From NCBI GenBank assembly GCA_964551475.1, contig CAZKCI010000043.1:1-64000 (forward strand): a stretch of DNA of 64,000 bases. The letters are read 5' to 3'. Source of the DNA: CAZKCI01 sp964551475 (GTDB lineage Bacteria > Auribacterota > Erginobacteria > Erginobacterales > CAZKCI01). This document shows, one piece after another, positions 51,775 through 60,539 of the stretch (positions within the stretch are counted from its first letter, which is position 1; each line of letters opens with the position of its first letter). The position numbers and the translations under genes are program-made. The notes under the pieces were generated by a model. The model was not told the DNA's origin. It saw only the letters and a list, made by a program, of their open reading frames with translations, and searched no databases.

Positions 51775-53232
51775 TTATTTGCCGGATTTAGCCCGGAGAT
51801 GGGAGAACAGATAGGAGAGATAATTTTTCCCTCCCCGGAATTTCCGGGTCAGATCGGAGAGCGAGCGGGAATTGAAGAGGAACCGGATCAGGTAACTGGG
51901 GCGGAAGTAGAATTCCTGGAGCCCCCGGTCGATATAGGCGTTGATCTCCTTCTTGCTGAGATGGGGGTACTGGACCACGGCGGTCTGCTCGCCCTCGTCC
52001 AGCCAGTCGGCCCAGGAACGGGCGGTCAGGATCCCCTCTTCCTTGCAGAGATCGTAGTATTCGGTGCCCGGGAACGGGATGGCGCCGGAAAACTGGACGG
52101 TGTCGATCCCGGACTTCAGGGCGAACGCCAGCGTCTCCTCTAGGGTCGACCGCGTGTCGCCGGGCAGGCCGAAGACGAAGCATCCGTGGATGGTGAGACC
52201 GGCCTTCCGGGCGATGGCGATGAACTCGCGCGACTGGGCGACGGTGATCCCCTTTTTCACCCGGTCGAGCACCGCCTGGTTGGCCGATTCGAAGCCGACC
52301 ACCAGGTTGCGGCATCCCGCCGCTTTCATGGCCCGGAAGAGGTCAAGGTCGTAGAGATTGGCGCGGGCGTTCGCCGACCAGGTGACCTGGAGGCCGCGGC
52401 GGCCGATCTCCCGGCAGATCTCGAGCGCCCGCGCCCGGTTGGCGGTGAAGGTGTCGTCCTCGAAGAACAGCTCCCCTTTCCTGAGCCGGGGCCATCGCTC
52501 CAGGTCGTAGACCATCTCGTCGACGACGTTGGCGGCGGAGCGCAGGCGGTAGCGCCTCCCGTGCATCACCTGCGGCCAGAGACAGAAGATGCAGCGGAAC
52601 GGGCACCCCCTCCCGGCGGTGACGTTCAGGTGGGGGTAGAGCTTGTCCCCCGCGTAGTACTGCATGATGTCCAGGTGATGCCAGGCGGGGAAAGGCAGCT
52701 CGTCGAGATTCTCGATCAGGGGACGGTCGGGCGTGTGGCGGATGGCTCCGCCGGAGAGGTAGGAGATCCCCGGCACCTTGTCCAGATCCCGCTTCCCCTC
52801 CCCCGCGGCGACGACGTCCCGGACGGTGTAGTCGAATTCGCCCCGGGCCACCACGTCGACCGCGCCCTGGCCCAGCTCCAGCGTCTCCGCCGGCAGCGTG
52901 CCGGCGTGGGGGCCGACCATGATCACCCGGCAGTCGGCCTCGGCCTTGGCGATCCGGGCGCACTCGATGTCGGAATAGATCGAGGGGGTGGTGGAGTCGA
53001 GGACGACGTAGCGGGGCTGCTTCTCCCGGACCAACGTTTTCAGCTCCGCCTTGTCCCATCCCCGGGCGGGGAAATCGTAAAGCTCGACGTCGAAGCCGTC
53101 GCGCTCCAGGACGGCGGTGGCGTAGGCGAGCCAGTCCGGGGGACGGAGCACCCGGGAGCGGGAGCGCGCCGCCCAGCGCTGGGTCCGGCAGAAATCGGGG
53201 ACGAAGGGCTCGTTGAGGACAAGGATCTTCAT
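51775..53232 (-). CDS. B12-binding-type radical SAM protein (HpnJ-like)
   Basis: 485 residues from ATG 53232. N-terminal domain about 1-150 (VLDSTTPSIYSD, VMVGPHAGTLPAETLEL, DVVARGEFDYTVRDV). The cluster CPFRCIFC is at about 203-210, then FFEDDTFTANR, NARANLYDLDLFRAMKAAGC, VGFESANQAVLDRVKKG and FVFGLPGDTRSTLEETLAFA. The layout resembles HpnJ-type hopanoid-associated enzymes as well as other COG1032 members. No hopanoid genes are adjacent, so only the broader family is safe. Confidence 0.87.
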   Translation of the reverse strand: MKILVLNEPFVPDFCRTQRWAARSRSRVLRPPDWLAYATAVLERDGFDVELYDFPARGWDKAELKTLVREKQPRYVVLDSTTPSIYSDIECARIAKAEADCRVIMVGPHAGTLPAETLELGQGAVDVVARGEFDYTVRDVVAAGEGKRDLDKVPGISYLSGGAIRHTPDRPLIENLDELPFPAWHHLDIMQYYAGDKLYPHLNVTAGRGCPFRCIFCLWPQVMHGRRYRLRSAANVVDEMVYDLERWPRLRKGELFFEDDTFTANRARALEICREIGRRGLQVTWSANARANLYDLDLFRAMKAAGCRNLVVGFESANQAVLDRVKKGITVAQSREFIAIARKAGLTIHGCFVFGLPGDTRSTLEETLAFALKSGIDTVQFSGAIPFPGTEYYDLCKEEGILTARSWADWLDEGEQTAVVQYPHLSKKEINAYIDRGLQEFYFRPSYLIRFLFNSRSLSDLTRKFRGGKNYLSYLFSHLRAKSGK

Positions 53233-53267
53233 TGCGGGATTATCTGGCTGGGGGCTCGCAAACTGAT

Positions 53268-53429
53268 TATCCACGAATTTTCACGAATGGGGGACTGAAC
53301 GGACGATGTTATCACAGCGAGCCTGTGGGAGGGGCGTCTCGCCCCGATCCGAGTTAGCCGGGATCGCGGCCCCGATAGTCCCGAACTTCTGCCGGGACTA
53401 TCGGGGCAGGCAGAGACGCCGCTCCCACA
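53268..53429. repeat. Family G words and family F palindrome (F5)
   Basis: ccacgaattttcacgaatgg at 53271-53290, then F5 at 53325-53429 with gtgggaggggcgtctcgccc at the left and gagacgccgctcccac at the right. Confidence 0.8.
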
Positions 53430-53435
53430 AAAATA

Positions 53436-54338
53436 CTATGCGCCGCCCTTTTTCAAACGCAGCTTCCGGATCAGCTCCTCCGATTCGCGATGGGAGATGT
53501 TGAGGGCGTTGAGGACGATCCCCACCGCCAGCGCAATCGCCCCCAGGAGAGAGGCGAGCAGGCCGAGGCCGAAGACCGGCAGGCGGCTGGATATCCCACC
53601 CGTGAGAAGCAGGACCAGGGCGATCAAATTCAGGCCGCAGAAGAGAAGGCCGCCCATGGTCATCGGCTGATACTCGCGCAGAAGCATGAGAATGGTGGTC
53701 AGGATTCGGTAGCCGTCCTGGAAGGTCTTGAGTTTTGAGGCGGAACCGGCCGGGCGGGGCCGGTATTCGCTGTTGATCGAGCCGATGCGGAAGCCGAGCC
53801 AGACGCTTTTGATATTGATCTCGGTCTCGATCTCGAACCCCCCGGAAATCAGGGACATCTCCTCCGTGAGGGCGCGGTTCATCACCCGGTAGCCGCTGAG
53901 CATGTCCGGGATGTCCACACCGTGGAGGCGCCGGGTGAGATAGCGGATCAGCTTGTTTCCGGCCAGGTGGAGGCTGGGAAAAGAACCGGACTGAAAACTG
54001 TGGAGGCGGTTCCCGATGATCATGTCCGCGCGCCCTTCCCGGACCGGACCGAGAAGAAGGGAGACATCCTGCGCCCGGTAGGTGTCGTCGCCGTCGACCA
54101 GGATGTAGATGTCGGCGGCAACGCGGTCGAGGAGATCCCGGACGGCTGACCCTTTCCCCCGCCGGCGGCAGGAGAGGACCTCCGCTCCCCGGGAGCGGGC
54201 GATCTCCACGGTCCGGTCGCGGGAGTTGTTGTCGCCGACGTAGATCTTCGCCTCCGGGAGGACCCGCCGGAAGTCGTCGATCACCTTGCCGACGGTCGCT
54301 TCCTCGTTCAGACAGGGAATGCACACGGCGATCTGCAT
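53436..54338 (-). CDS. Family 2 glycosyltransferase, DPM1/GtrB-like, with two C-terminal helices
   Basis: 300 residues from ATG 54338 (caggagactccc). IAVCIPCLNEEATVGKVIDD at 3-22, VGDNNSRDRTVEIA near 34-47, RRRGKGSAVRDLL near 59-71, ILVDGDDTYRAQD near 79-91 (DXD), RLHGVDIPDMLSGYRVMNR near 136-154 and FEIETEINI near 166-174 are characteristic. Two TM hairpins are near 221-275. It probably charges polyprenyl phosphate with a sugar, supplying the GT-C enzymes around it. Confidence 0.9.
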   Translation of the reverse strand: MQIAVCIPCLNEEATVGKVIDDFRRVLPEAKIYVGDNNSRDRTVEIARSRGAEVLSCRRRGKGSAVRDLLDRVAADIYILVDGDDTYRAQDVSLLLGPVREGRADMIIGNRLHSFQSGSFPSLHLAGNKLIRYLTRRLHGVDIPDMLSGYRVMNRALTEEMSLISGGFEIETEINIKSVWLGFRIGSINSEYRPRPAGSASKLKTFQDGYRILTTILMLLREYQPMTMGGLLFCGLNLIALVLLLTGGISSRLPVFGLGLLASLLGAIALAVGIVLNALNISHRESEELIRKLRLKKGGA

Positions 54339-54351
54339 GGGAGTCTCCTGT

Positions 54352-54427
54352 TTTTGCACAAGACGGCTTTCCACGAATTCACACGAATGGTGACGGGGCC
54401 TCATCGGGGCGGGACGCCCCTCCCACA
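54352..54427. repeat. Family G words and a half family F element
   Basis: ccacgaattcacacgaatgg (54374-54393) and gggacgcccctcccacag (54410-54427). First part of a 539-bp gene-free stretch (54339-54877) made only of repeats. Confidence 0.7.
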
Positions 54428-54465
54428 GACTCTCTACTAACAGCCCCCTCGCAAGTCGGGCCTGT

Positions 54466-54595
54466 GGGAGCGACATTTGCCCCATCCCGAAGTCTTTTTC
54501 GGGACCTGTCGCGATCCGAGCCAGCCCGGATCGGGGCCCCGATTTTTATATCCATTGAATAGCAATCGGGGCAGGCAAGAATGCCCCTCCCACAA
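54466..54595. repeat. Family F palindrome (F6)
   Basis: gtgggagcgacatttgcccc at the left and gaatgcccctcccac at the right. Its 54532-54595 portion is an inverted 64-bp match, with one difference, of 57531-57594. Confidence 0.85.
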
Positions 54596-54630
54596 TCTCT
54601 CTGACGACAGCTCCCTCGCACGTCGAGCCC

Positions 54631-54845
54631 GTGGGAGCGGCGTCTGCCCCATCCCGAAATCTTCTTCGGGACCCGCCGCGATCCGGGCCGGCCCGGCCAA
54701 ATAATTTAACAGACGATTGAATAGGATGGAATGGGATGGGTCTGGCTGGCCGTCTGTATCCTATTCCATCCTATTCAATCGTCTGTTGAAAAGGTCGAGC
54801 CCAAGCCGGCTTGGCTAATAGATCGGGGCGGGACGCCCCTCCCAC
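54631..54845. repeat. Composite repeat: family H nested in family F
   Basis: F ends gtgggagcggcgtctgcccc and gggacgcccctcccac. The H hairpin is at 54705-54790, inserted at the same gcccggccaa point as in 51476-51686. The F right part differs more (gtcgagcccaagccggcttg). Confidence 0.85.
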
Positions 54846-54877
54846 GAATTCGCAACCGATGGATACCTGCGCGTGAA

Positions 54878-56302
54878 TTATCTTAGTGTTTTCTGTGTCT
54901 TCAGTGGCGGAATCTTCTCCGCTGTGGCCGCCGCGTAGAGGTCGGCCAGAAAAAGCACGATCACCGGGACGATCGTTAAGAGGGCGCGGCTGATCGTGGT
55001 CCCGATCAGAAGATACTCGAAAAACGGCGTGAAGATGAAGAGGGAAAGCGTGACCAGAAGCGCGCCCGCAATCGAGACGATATGGTATTTGAGGACGGAA
55101 CGGAAGATCAGGGGCGAGAAGATGATGAGGCCCCCGATGAAGATGGACCAGAGGATGTTGTAGTTCCCCGAGCCGAAGAGATTTTGGGCGATCAGCCCGA
55201 AGGCCTCGGGGTGAAATTCGAAACGGCGGAACCTTTCGGGAAGGCCCAGGGCCAGGCCATAGACGTTTTTGACGACGAGCCAGGGCAGGTTGAGGACCAG
55301 GGCGGCGGCGAGATAACGCCCGGCCTCGGCCGCGAGCCGGCCGATCTTCCAGCGCCGGTTGACTCCATAGAGGATGAGAACCGGGAGCGCTCCTCCGGCG
55401 CAGAGGGCCATGACTTCGTCCTTGGCGGAAAGTCCCACCCCCCAGAGAAGGCCGGAGAGAAGGAAGGCGGTCCGATCCCCCTCCTTGATCCAGCGCAGGA
55501 GATAGACCGTTCCGGCGAAATAATACCAGGCGACGACGATGTCCAGGTGCTCGGCGCCGGCATGGAAGACGAGGAGGGGAATCCCGACCAAGAGGTAGGC
55601 GAAGATTCGGCTGGGAAAGGGCGGCAGGGCCCGGCGGAAGGCGTAGTAGGCGATAAACCCCAGAGAGAGGGCGGTGAAGAAAGTGAAGAGGTTGATGCCG
55701 CCTTCCCTCCACTCGCCCAGTCCGATCGCCGTCCAGGCCTTGAAGAGAGGGACATAGTCCGGGTACCGGGGCTCATGGCCTCCCAGAAAGCCGGGGTGCT
55801 CCGGATCGAGCACCAGCGAACGCTGCTGATAGAAGACCTTGGCCTTGTAGTTGTAGTTCGAGACCGGGTCGTCGAAGAGCGTAGGCTTGGAGGCGAGGAG
55901 GAAGAAGGACCAGGCGCCCTTCCAGACCAGGAGGGCGATGATCAGGACGTCCAGCGCTCGGCAGGCCGGCCTGAGACGTCCGACCGGTCCGACCAGTCCG
56001 ACCGGTACGACCGTCCGACAGAGGCCGAGCCCGCGCCAGCCCCGTTTTTTCAAGATCACGCCCGCGGCTACGGCCGCGGCGATGAAAAAGGGGGCGAGGT
56101 GGAGAGGCGTAAAGGAGATTCGGAGCAGGCCCAGGTAGAAGAGATAAAACGAGAGAAGGCCGGGACCGAAGGCCAGGCCCAATGCGAGCTTTTCCCCCCG
56201 GGGAAGGGGTTTATCCGCCGATTCCAGGCAGGAGACAAAGACCGCCCCCGCCGCCCAGGGAAGGCCGTAGGCTAAAATCATTCGCCAAGCCAGGCTGATC
56301 AT
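54878..56302 (-). CDS. Polytopic membrane protein, GT-C-like
   Basis: 474 residues with about ten to twelve helices. Loop motif LFDDPVSNYNYKAKVF near 141-156 and EPRYPDYVPLF near 175-185 recall the acidic first loop of GT39-like enzymes, but no canonical motif is complete. Start ATG 56302 overlaps the stop of the preceding gene (ATGA). Residues about 95-110 (CRTVVPVGLVGPVGRL) are encoded by a decamer-like repeat (family J) absent from normal coding. The partner gene encodes a signal-peptide protein, so both may form one envelope glycosylation unit. Confidence 0.7.
   Translation of the reverse strand: MISLAWRMILAYGLPWAAGAVFVSCLESADKPLPRGEKLALGLAFGPGLLSFYLFYLGLLRISFTPLHLAPFFIAAAVAAGVILKKRGWRGLGLCRTVVPVGLVGPVGRLRPACRALDVLIIALLVWKGAWSFFLLASKPTLFDDPVSNYNYKAKVFYQQRSLVLDPEHPGFLGGHEPRYPDYVPLFKAWTAIGLGEWREGGINLFTFFTALSLGFIAYYAFRRALPPFPSRIFAYLLVGIPLLVFHAGAEHLDIVVAWYYFAGTVYLLRWIKEGDRTAFLLSGLLWGVGLSAKDEVMALCAGGALPVLILYGVNRRWKIGRLAAEAGRYLAAALVLNLPWLVVKNVYGLALGLPERFRRFEFHPEAFGLIAQNLFGSGNYNILWSIFIGGLIIFSPLIFRSVLKYHIVSIAGALLVTLSLFIFTPFFEYLLIGTTISRALLTIVPVIVLFLADLYAAATAEKIPPLKTQKTLR
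55977..56020. repeat. Family J repeat inside a coding region
   Basis: Four units of the gtccgaccg / gtccgacca / gtccgaccg / gtacgaccg kind, plus gtccgac. It is read in frame in the membrane protein and falls in a loop between predicted helices. Confidence 0.75.
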
Positions 56303-57444
56303 TCCTGCTCCACCAGGTAGATGAACGATTGCGGGTCGTAACGGGCGATCAGGCGGCCCTTCTTCGCATAGACCGTCTTGCCGTCGCGGCTCTTCAGGCT
56401 TCCGGAAACCGGGTCAAAGACGATCCGGGGCGATTGGTAGACAATCCGGTATTTCGGCAGACGGCCGCTGAAATAGGCGGCTGTGGTCTCCGTCTCCACC
56501 CAGGATGGGAGAAGAAAATACTTGAGACGGCAGTCGAATGGCCAGAAAGGCTCGGGGAGAAGCTTGAATACCGCTTCCGCCGGGACATATTTCCGGCAGA
56601 AGTCGACAAAGCGGTAGAAATCGCCGAGCGGAGGGAAAGTCTTCTTCTCCGGCGGGGGCGCGACATAGGAGCGGTAGATATCCTCCGCCGTCCGAAACTG
56701 GGTCCAGGTCTCCCGGGCGTCGTAGACTATCCAGACGATCAGGAGGGCGACGCCGAGACGGACGACAGCGCGCGCCTTCTCCTCCCGGCGGGCCCGGAGA
56801 TAGGCGATCCCCCCGCCCAGGATGGCTATCCCCGCGATGATGTTCAGCCAGACGATGAACGGCCGGTTGAAGAGCGATGGGCTGACAAGATAGTTGATCG
56901 TCCCCAGAGTCAGCCCCCGCGGCATGACGAACTCGCTCCACTGGTCGGAGAGATATTGTCCGAAATCGAAGGGACCGATCTCGATCGAGTCGATCTCGAT
57001 CCAGCCCGGCTGGCCGCTGAAAACCAGGGCCAGGCGGGGGATCTCCCCTTTCCAGCGGCGGGACTGGGAAAGGTCGATCCAGCGGGTGCGGAAGTTGCCG
57101 TCCGGTGAAGGCGGGACGGAGAGGCGGGCGATCTCGCCCGGAACGTCCAGCGTCTCCCAGAGGACCTGCAGGTAGCGCGGAGAGGACGATTTGAAGCGGA
57201 TCTTGAGGTAGCGGTTATCCTCCGGCTGGAACGAGAGACGGGGGGGGAAGAGAAGCTGGGCCTGCTCGCCGCCGAGGATCTGGAGGCGGCCGTCGCGGAT
57301 CCCGCTGGTCTGGATCCCCTCCCCCGTCCAGCCGGAAGCCTGCCCGGGGGTGGCGAAGTCCCAGGCGAGCCTTTCCTCACCGGCGGCGAAAGCCGCCGGC
57401 GAGGAAAGGGAAAGGAGGAGGAGAAGGATTATTTTTCCGGGCAT
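56299..57444 (-). CDS. Secreted/membrane protein with a carbohydrate-binding-like sandwich
   Basis: 381 residues. A signal peptide covers 1-21. Residues about 25-165 form a beta-sandwich-like region (LAWDFATPGQASGWTG..., DNRYLKIRFKSSSPRYLQVLW, WIEIDSIEIGPF) resembling galactose-binding/CBM domains. Helices lie near 198-217 and 227-245. A soluble C-terminal part (about 250-381) follows. It overlaps and precedes the GT-C-like gene. A periplasmic glycan-handling partner of that protein is inferred. Not assigned to a family. Confidence 0.7.
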   Translation of the reverse strand: MPGKIILLLLLSLSSPAAFAAGEERLAWDFATPGQASGWTGEGIQTSGIRDGRLQILGGEQAQLLFPPRLSFQPEDNRYLKIRFKSSSPRYLQVLWETLDVPGEIARLSVPPSPDGNFRTRWIDLSQSRRWKGEIPRLALVFSGQPGWIEIDSIEIGPFDFGQYLSDQWSEFVMPRGLTLGTINYLVSPSLFNRPFIVWLNIIAGIAILGGGIAYLRARREEKARAVVRLGVALLIVWIVYDARETWTQFRTAEDIYRSYVAPPPEKKTFPPLGDFYRFVDFCRKYVPAEAVFKLLPEPFWPFDCRLKYFLLPSWVETETTAAYFSGRLPKYRIVYQSPRIVFDPVSGSLKSRDGKTVYAKKGRLIARYDPQSFIYLVEQE

Positions 57445-57452
57445 AGTCTCGA

Positions 57453-57495
57453 ATGGACTCCATGGACGATATGGACTTTATGGACGGTATGGACG
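57453..57495. repeat. Family A, single arm (A7)
   Basis: atggactcc, atggacgat, atggacttt, atggacggt, atggacg units without an opposite arm, directly upstream of the minus-strand ATG 57444. Confidence 0.75.
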
Positions 57496-57530
57496 CCGAT
57501 ATGTGCTTGATCGACAGTAATTGCCTCTTG

Positions 57531-57665
57531 TTGTGGGAGGGGCATTCCTGCCTGCCCCGATTGCTATTCAATGGATATAAAAATCGGGGCCCCGAGCCGT
57601 GTCGGCCTGGATCGCGGCCCCGATCTCTGCATGCATCTTTATGCAATCGGGGCCGCTCCCTCAGG
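57531..57665. repeat. Family F palindrome (F7), inverted match to F6
   Basis: 57531-57594 is the reverse complement of 54532-54595 with one mismatch. The right end is shorter (gcaatcggggccgctccc). Confidence 0.88.
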
Positions 57666-57700
57666 TCTTCAGCGCATTGTGTTGTCTTTCCCTTCAGCCC

Positions 57701-59725
57701 TCAGTCTTCAGCCTGTTTGCTAAAGACGTTCTTCTGCCCCCCGATCCAACCCCGCCGAATCTGCCACTGCAATCCCTGCGGCGTCATCGCGGGCTGTCGG
57801 AGCTCCAGCGCCAGCCGCAGCTCGTAGCTTCCCGGCGGGAGATCCTTCGGGATCAGTATCCGGCCGCGGACGCGGTAGGTCTTTCCCGACTCCCAGCGGT
57901 TGGGGGGAAGGATCCGCGCCGGCGCGAAGAGCGGCTGTTCGAGAACGGCCTGGCCGTCGAGGAAGAAGACGGGGTTGACGATCAACTCTTGGCCGACTGC
58001 CTTGGCCGCCCGGAACCAGCAGGAGAGGTCGAGCAGGCGGTGCTCCCGCCATTCCGCCTCCGAGGCGGTGTGGCCCAGGAATACCAGCCCCGGCGCCACC
58101 TCCCGATCGGCGGGGCTGGCCGGCGATGCCCGATCGACAGCCTCCACCGGCTCAAAATCGCCCGGCGTACCCTTGCGGAAGAGCACGAGGTCGTTGACGT
58201 ATTCCGTTGCTCCCCACTTCCCCTCCTCTAAAAATTTTCGCACCGCGCGGTCCCCTCCCGGCGAGTAGAAATCATAGAAGGTCAGCCAGTCGTTGAAGTC
58301 GACGAGCGCGTATTCGGCCTTCTTTTGGATTGGCGGTATGAGGGGCGGGAAGTCGGGATGGGTGGGCGATGCGTAGATGTGGTAGAAGAGAAAAAAGATC
58401 GGGCGCATCGAGAGCTTCGGTGTGAAGGCGAAGGTGGCGACGACCGGCGCCGCCTCCGGAACCATCTCGACCAGGGACTGGCGGAGGGAGTCCTCTTCGG
58501 TCGTCTTCCAAGCGCGGATTCCTTCCGGGAGATGGATCAAGGGCCCGAACCAGATCGTCCCAATGATCGCGGCCAGTCCCACCCATCCTCCCACGACCAG
58601 ACGCGCCGATTTCGTTCTCCCCGCCTTCCCGGAGAGGAGGTTTTCCGCCCCCCGGATCGCCGCGATGAAGACCAAGGGTGTGACCAAAGAGGAATACTGG
58701 TAGCGGATCGAGAAATGGGTGAAGCGGGAGGAGAAGAGCACCTCGAGGAGGGCGACGAGGAGCATGAGGAGAGCGGAGGGCGAGAGGAGAGAGAGAAATC
58801 CGACGGGAAGAAGGAGGTTCAGAAGATAGGCGGCTTTGGCGTCCTTGAAGGGAAGGCTCCTCAGCACCGCGATCGGATGGAAGGCCAGATTCTTGCCCAT
58901 CTCGGGGAGCGACTTCCCCAGCCAGCCGTAGAATGAACCGACGAAAAGATCGGCGCTGGTGGCCTCACCGGGTTTTTGCAGGAGCCGCGGCAGCACCCGG
59001 GTCACGCAGAGAAACCAGACGAGGGCCAAGAGGAAGACGGCGGCGGCGCGGAGAAGGTTTTTCAGGCGTCGATCCCTCTCCCGAACCAGCGCGGTGACCG
59101 CCATGAACAAGCTCAATCCGATCACGGGGAAGGCCGCGTCTTCGCGCGTAGACAGGGACAGGACGACGAATATCCAGAAGGAGACCCACCTTTTTTCTTC
59201 GCAGAAGAAAAAAGCGAAGAGCAGGAGAGGCGTGGCGAAAGTGATGGGGTGGAACTCGAAAAGGTTGGCATAGTTCATCGCCGGGAAGACCAGATAGGAG
59301 AAAGCGAAGAGGAGGCTTAAGCAAGGCGGGAAACGCCGGCGGGCGATGAGATAGACCGGCCAGGCGCCCAGCCCCAGGAAGAGAGCTTGGAGGAAGAGAA
59401 GGATCAGGGGATTCCGGAAGAGGATGTAGACCGGGAGAAGGGGAAAGATGATGATCCAGCTGTGGCCGCTGAAGAGGGCGGCCTCGCCCTGTCCCCGGGA
59501 GACGTAGACGCCGTGGGAGGCGGACCAGAAGGTTTGGTTGATCGCCGCCAGGTCCATGTCCCCGTAGGAGAAGGAGCGGTACTTGAGATGGGAGACGCCG
59601 TAGAAGACGACGACATAGGCAAGGGCCAGACCGGCGAGGATCGCAACGGCGGGAAAGGAGCGCCGGTCAGGGACCGGCTCCTCTCTCCGCTTTGTCCGTT
59701 CGTCCCGCGGTCCGTGTTTTTTCAT
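57701..59725 (-). CDS. DUF2079 membrane protein (GT-C-like)
   Basis: 674 residues. YGDMDLAAINQTFWSASHG (near 54-72), GHSWIIIFPLLPVYILF (near 87-103), YPxxxY-like YLVFPAMNYANLFEFHPITFATPLLLFAFF (near 144-173), STREDAAFPVIGLSLF (near 190-205) are typical of DUF2079. About ten helices are followed by a C-terminal soluble beta-rich domain (about 540-674). Relatives are thought to be polyprenol-dependent glycosyltransferases. It starts directly at the stop of the methyltransferase gene upstream. Confidence 0.87.
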   Translation of the reverse strand: MKKHGPRDERTKRREEPVPDRRSFPAVAILAGLALAYVVVFYGVSHLKYRSFSYGDMDLAAINQTFWSASHGVYVSRGQGEAALFSGHSWIIIFPLLPVYILFRNPLILLFLQALFLGLGAWPVYLIARRRFPPCLSLLFAFSYLVFPAMNYANLFEFHPITFATPLLLFAFFFCEEKRWVSFWIFVVLSLSTREDAAFPVIGLSLFMAVTALVRERDRRLKNLLRAAAVFLLALVWFLCVTRVLPRLLQKPGEATSADLFVGSFYGWLGKSLPEMGKNLAFHPIAVLRSLPFKDAKAAYLLNLLLPVGFLSLLSPSALLMLLVALLEVLFSSRFTHFSIRYQYSSLVTPLVFIAAIRGAENLLSGKAGRTKSARLVVGGWVGLAAIIGTIWFGPLIHLPEGIRAWKTTEEDSLRQSLVEMVPEAAPVVATFAFTPKLSMRPIFFLFYHIYASPTHPDFPPLIPPIQKKAEYALVDFNDWLTFYDFYSPGGDRAVRKFLEEGKWGATEYVNDLVLFRKGTPGDFEPVEAVDRASPASPADREVAPGLVFLGHTASEAEWREHRLLDLSCWFRAAKAVGQELIVNPVFFLDGQAVLEQPLFAPARILPPNRWESGKTYRVRGRILIPKDLPPGSYELRLALELRQPAMTPQGLQWQIRRGWIGGQKNVFSKQAED

Positions 59726-60511
59726 CTATTTTACCGCTTCGACCATGGCGAAGGAGCCGAGCTTTCGTTTCAGTGGCGGGCACGCCTGGAGGAGATGATA
59801 GACCCAGAAAAACATTTTATTGCCTTGGAGCCCGCCGTAATTCTCGATCGCGATGCGGACGTCATGGAAACCGGAGAAGAGCGCGAGAAGATCGGCGCGG
59901 GAATAAAGCTTCGACAGAGGCGTTTGGTCGTAGGCCCGGGAGATGAATGCCTCGCGATCCCGACCGTGACCGAACCACTGCAGCGCGGCATGTTTCAGGG
60001 CGATCAGGCGGTAGGCCAGACCCTGATGGTAGAGCATGACCAGGCATCTTCCCTGCGGCTTCAAGACCCGACGCAGCTCTGCGATCGCTCGGAAGGTATC
60101 CGGGGTGTGATGAAGCGCCCCGAACGAGTAAGCGGCGTCAAAGCTGTTATCCAGGAAAGGCAAAGATTCTCCATCCGCGGCCAGGGTCTGGCCGGGAAGC
60201 TCCAGGGAATCGAAGCCCCCCTGGGCGATCCGGGCGTTGGAGGGAGACAGGTCGGCCCCGACCACCCGCATCCCTTTGCGGGCCAGGTATCGCAAATCGC
60301 CCCCCAGCCCGAAACCGACTTCGATCAGCGTCCCTCCTCCATCGGCCAGGCGGGTCAGATAAGCGGGGAGATAGGATTCGTACCGGCATCTTTTAGCATC
60401 GGCGGCGATATAGAAATCCCGACTGCCTACGGGAGCGCTCTCCCGGCCTTCTTCCAGATAGGGAACCTGGGCCGACCAGAAGGCCCGGATCCTCCCTTTC
60501 AGGTCAACCAT
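59726..60511 (-). CDS. SAM-dependent methyltransferase
   Basis: 261 residues. Motif I LIEVGFGLGGDLRYLARKG (about 63-81), VVGADLSPSNARIA (about 83-96), AAYSFGALHHTPDT (about 125-138) and LKPQGRCLVMLYHQG (about 148-162). The Y-x-x-YLPAYLTRLA N-terminal part and a long helical C-terminus suggest a glycan- or lipid-associated enzyme. Its stop is adjacent to ATG 59725 of the DUF2079 gene, so it is cotranscribed with it. Confidence 0.87.
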   Translation of the reverse strand: MVDLKGRIRAFWSAQVPYLEEGRESAPVGSRDFYIAADAKRCRYESYLPAYLTRLADGGGTLIEVGFGLGGDLRYLARKGMRVVGADLSPSNARIAQGGFDSLELPGQTLAADGESLPFLDNSFDAAYSFGALHHTPDTFRAIAELRRVLKPQGRCLVMLYHQGLAYRLIALKHAALQWFGHGRDREAFISRAYDQTPLSKLYSRADLLALFSGFHDVRIAIENYGGLQGNKMFFWVYHLLQACPPLKRKLGSFAMVEAVK

Positions 60512-60539
60512 CGTTCGTCTCCCTCTCCCCGCGCCTTTT

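Noticed and set aside
51546..54790. Family H as inverted terminal repeats of a transposon spanning 51.5-54.8 kb
   Set aside because: Both H copies are internally palindromic and in the same orientation, and the genes between encode a radical SAM protein and a GT2, not a transposase.
54771..55712. Second coding frame of 313 residues over the GT-C-like gene
   Set aside because: It overlaps in another frame, is Arg/Pro-rich with no domain, and runs into repeat sequence at its end.
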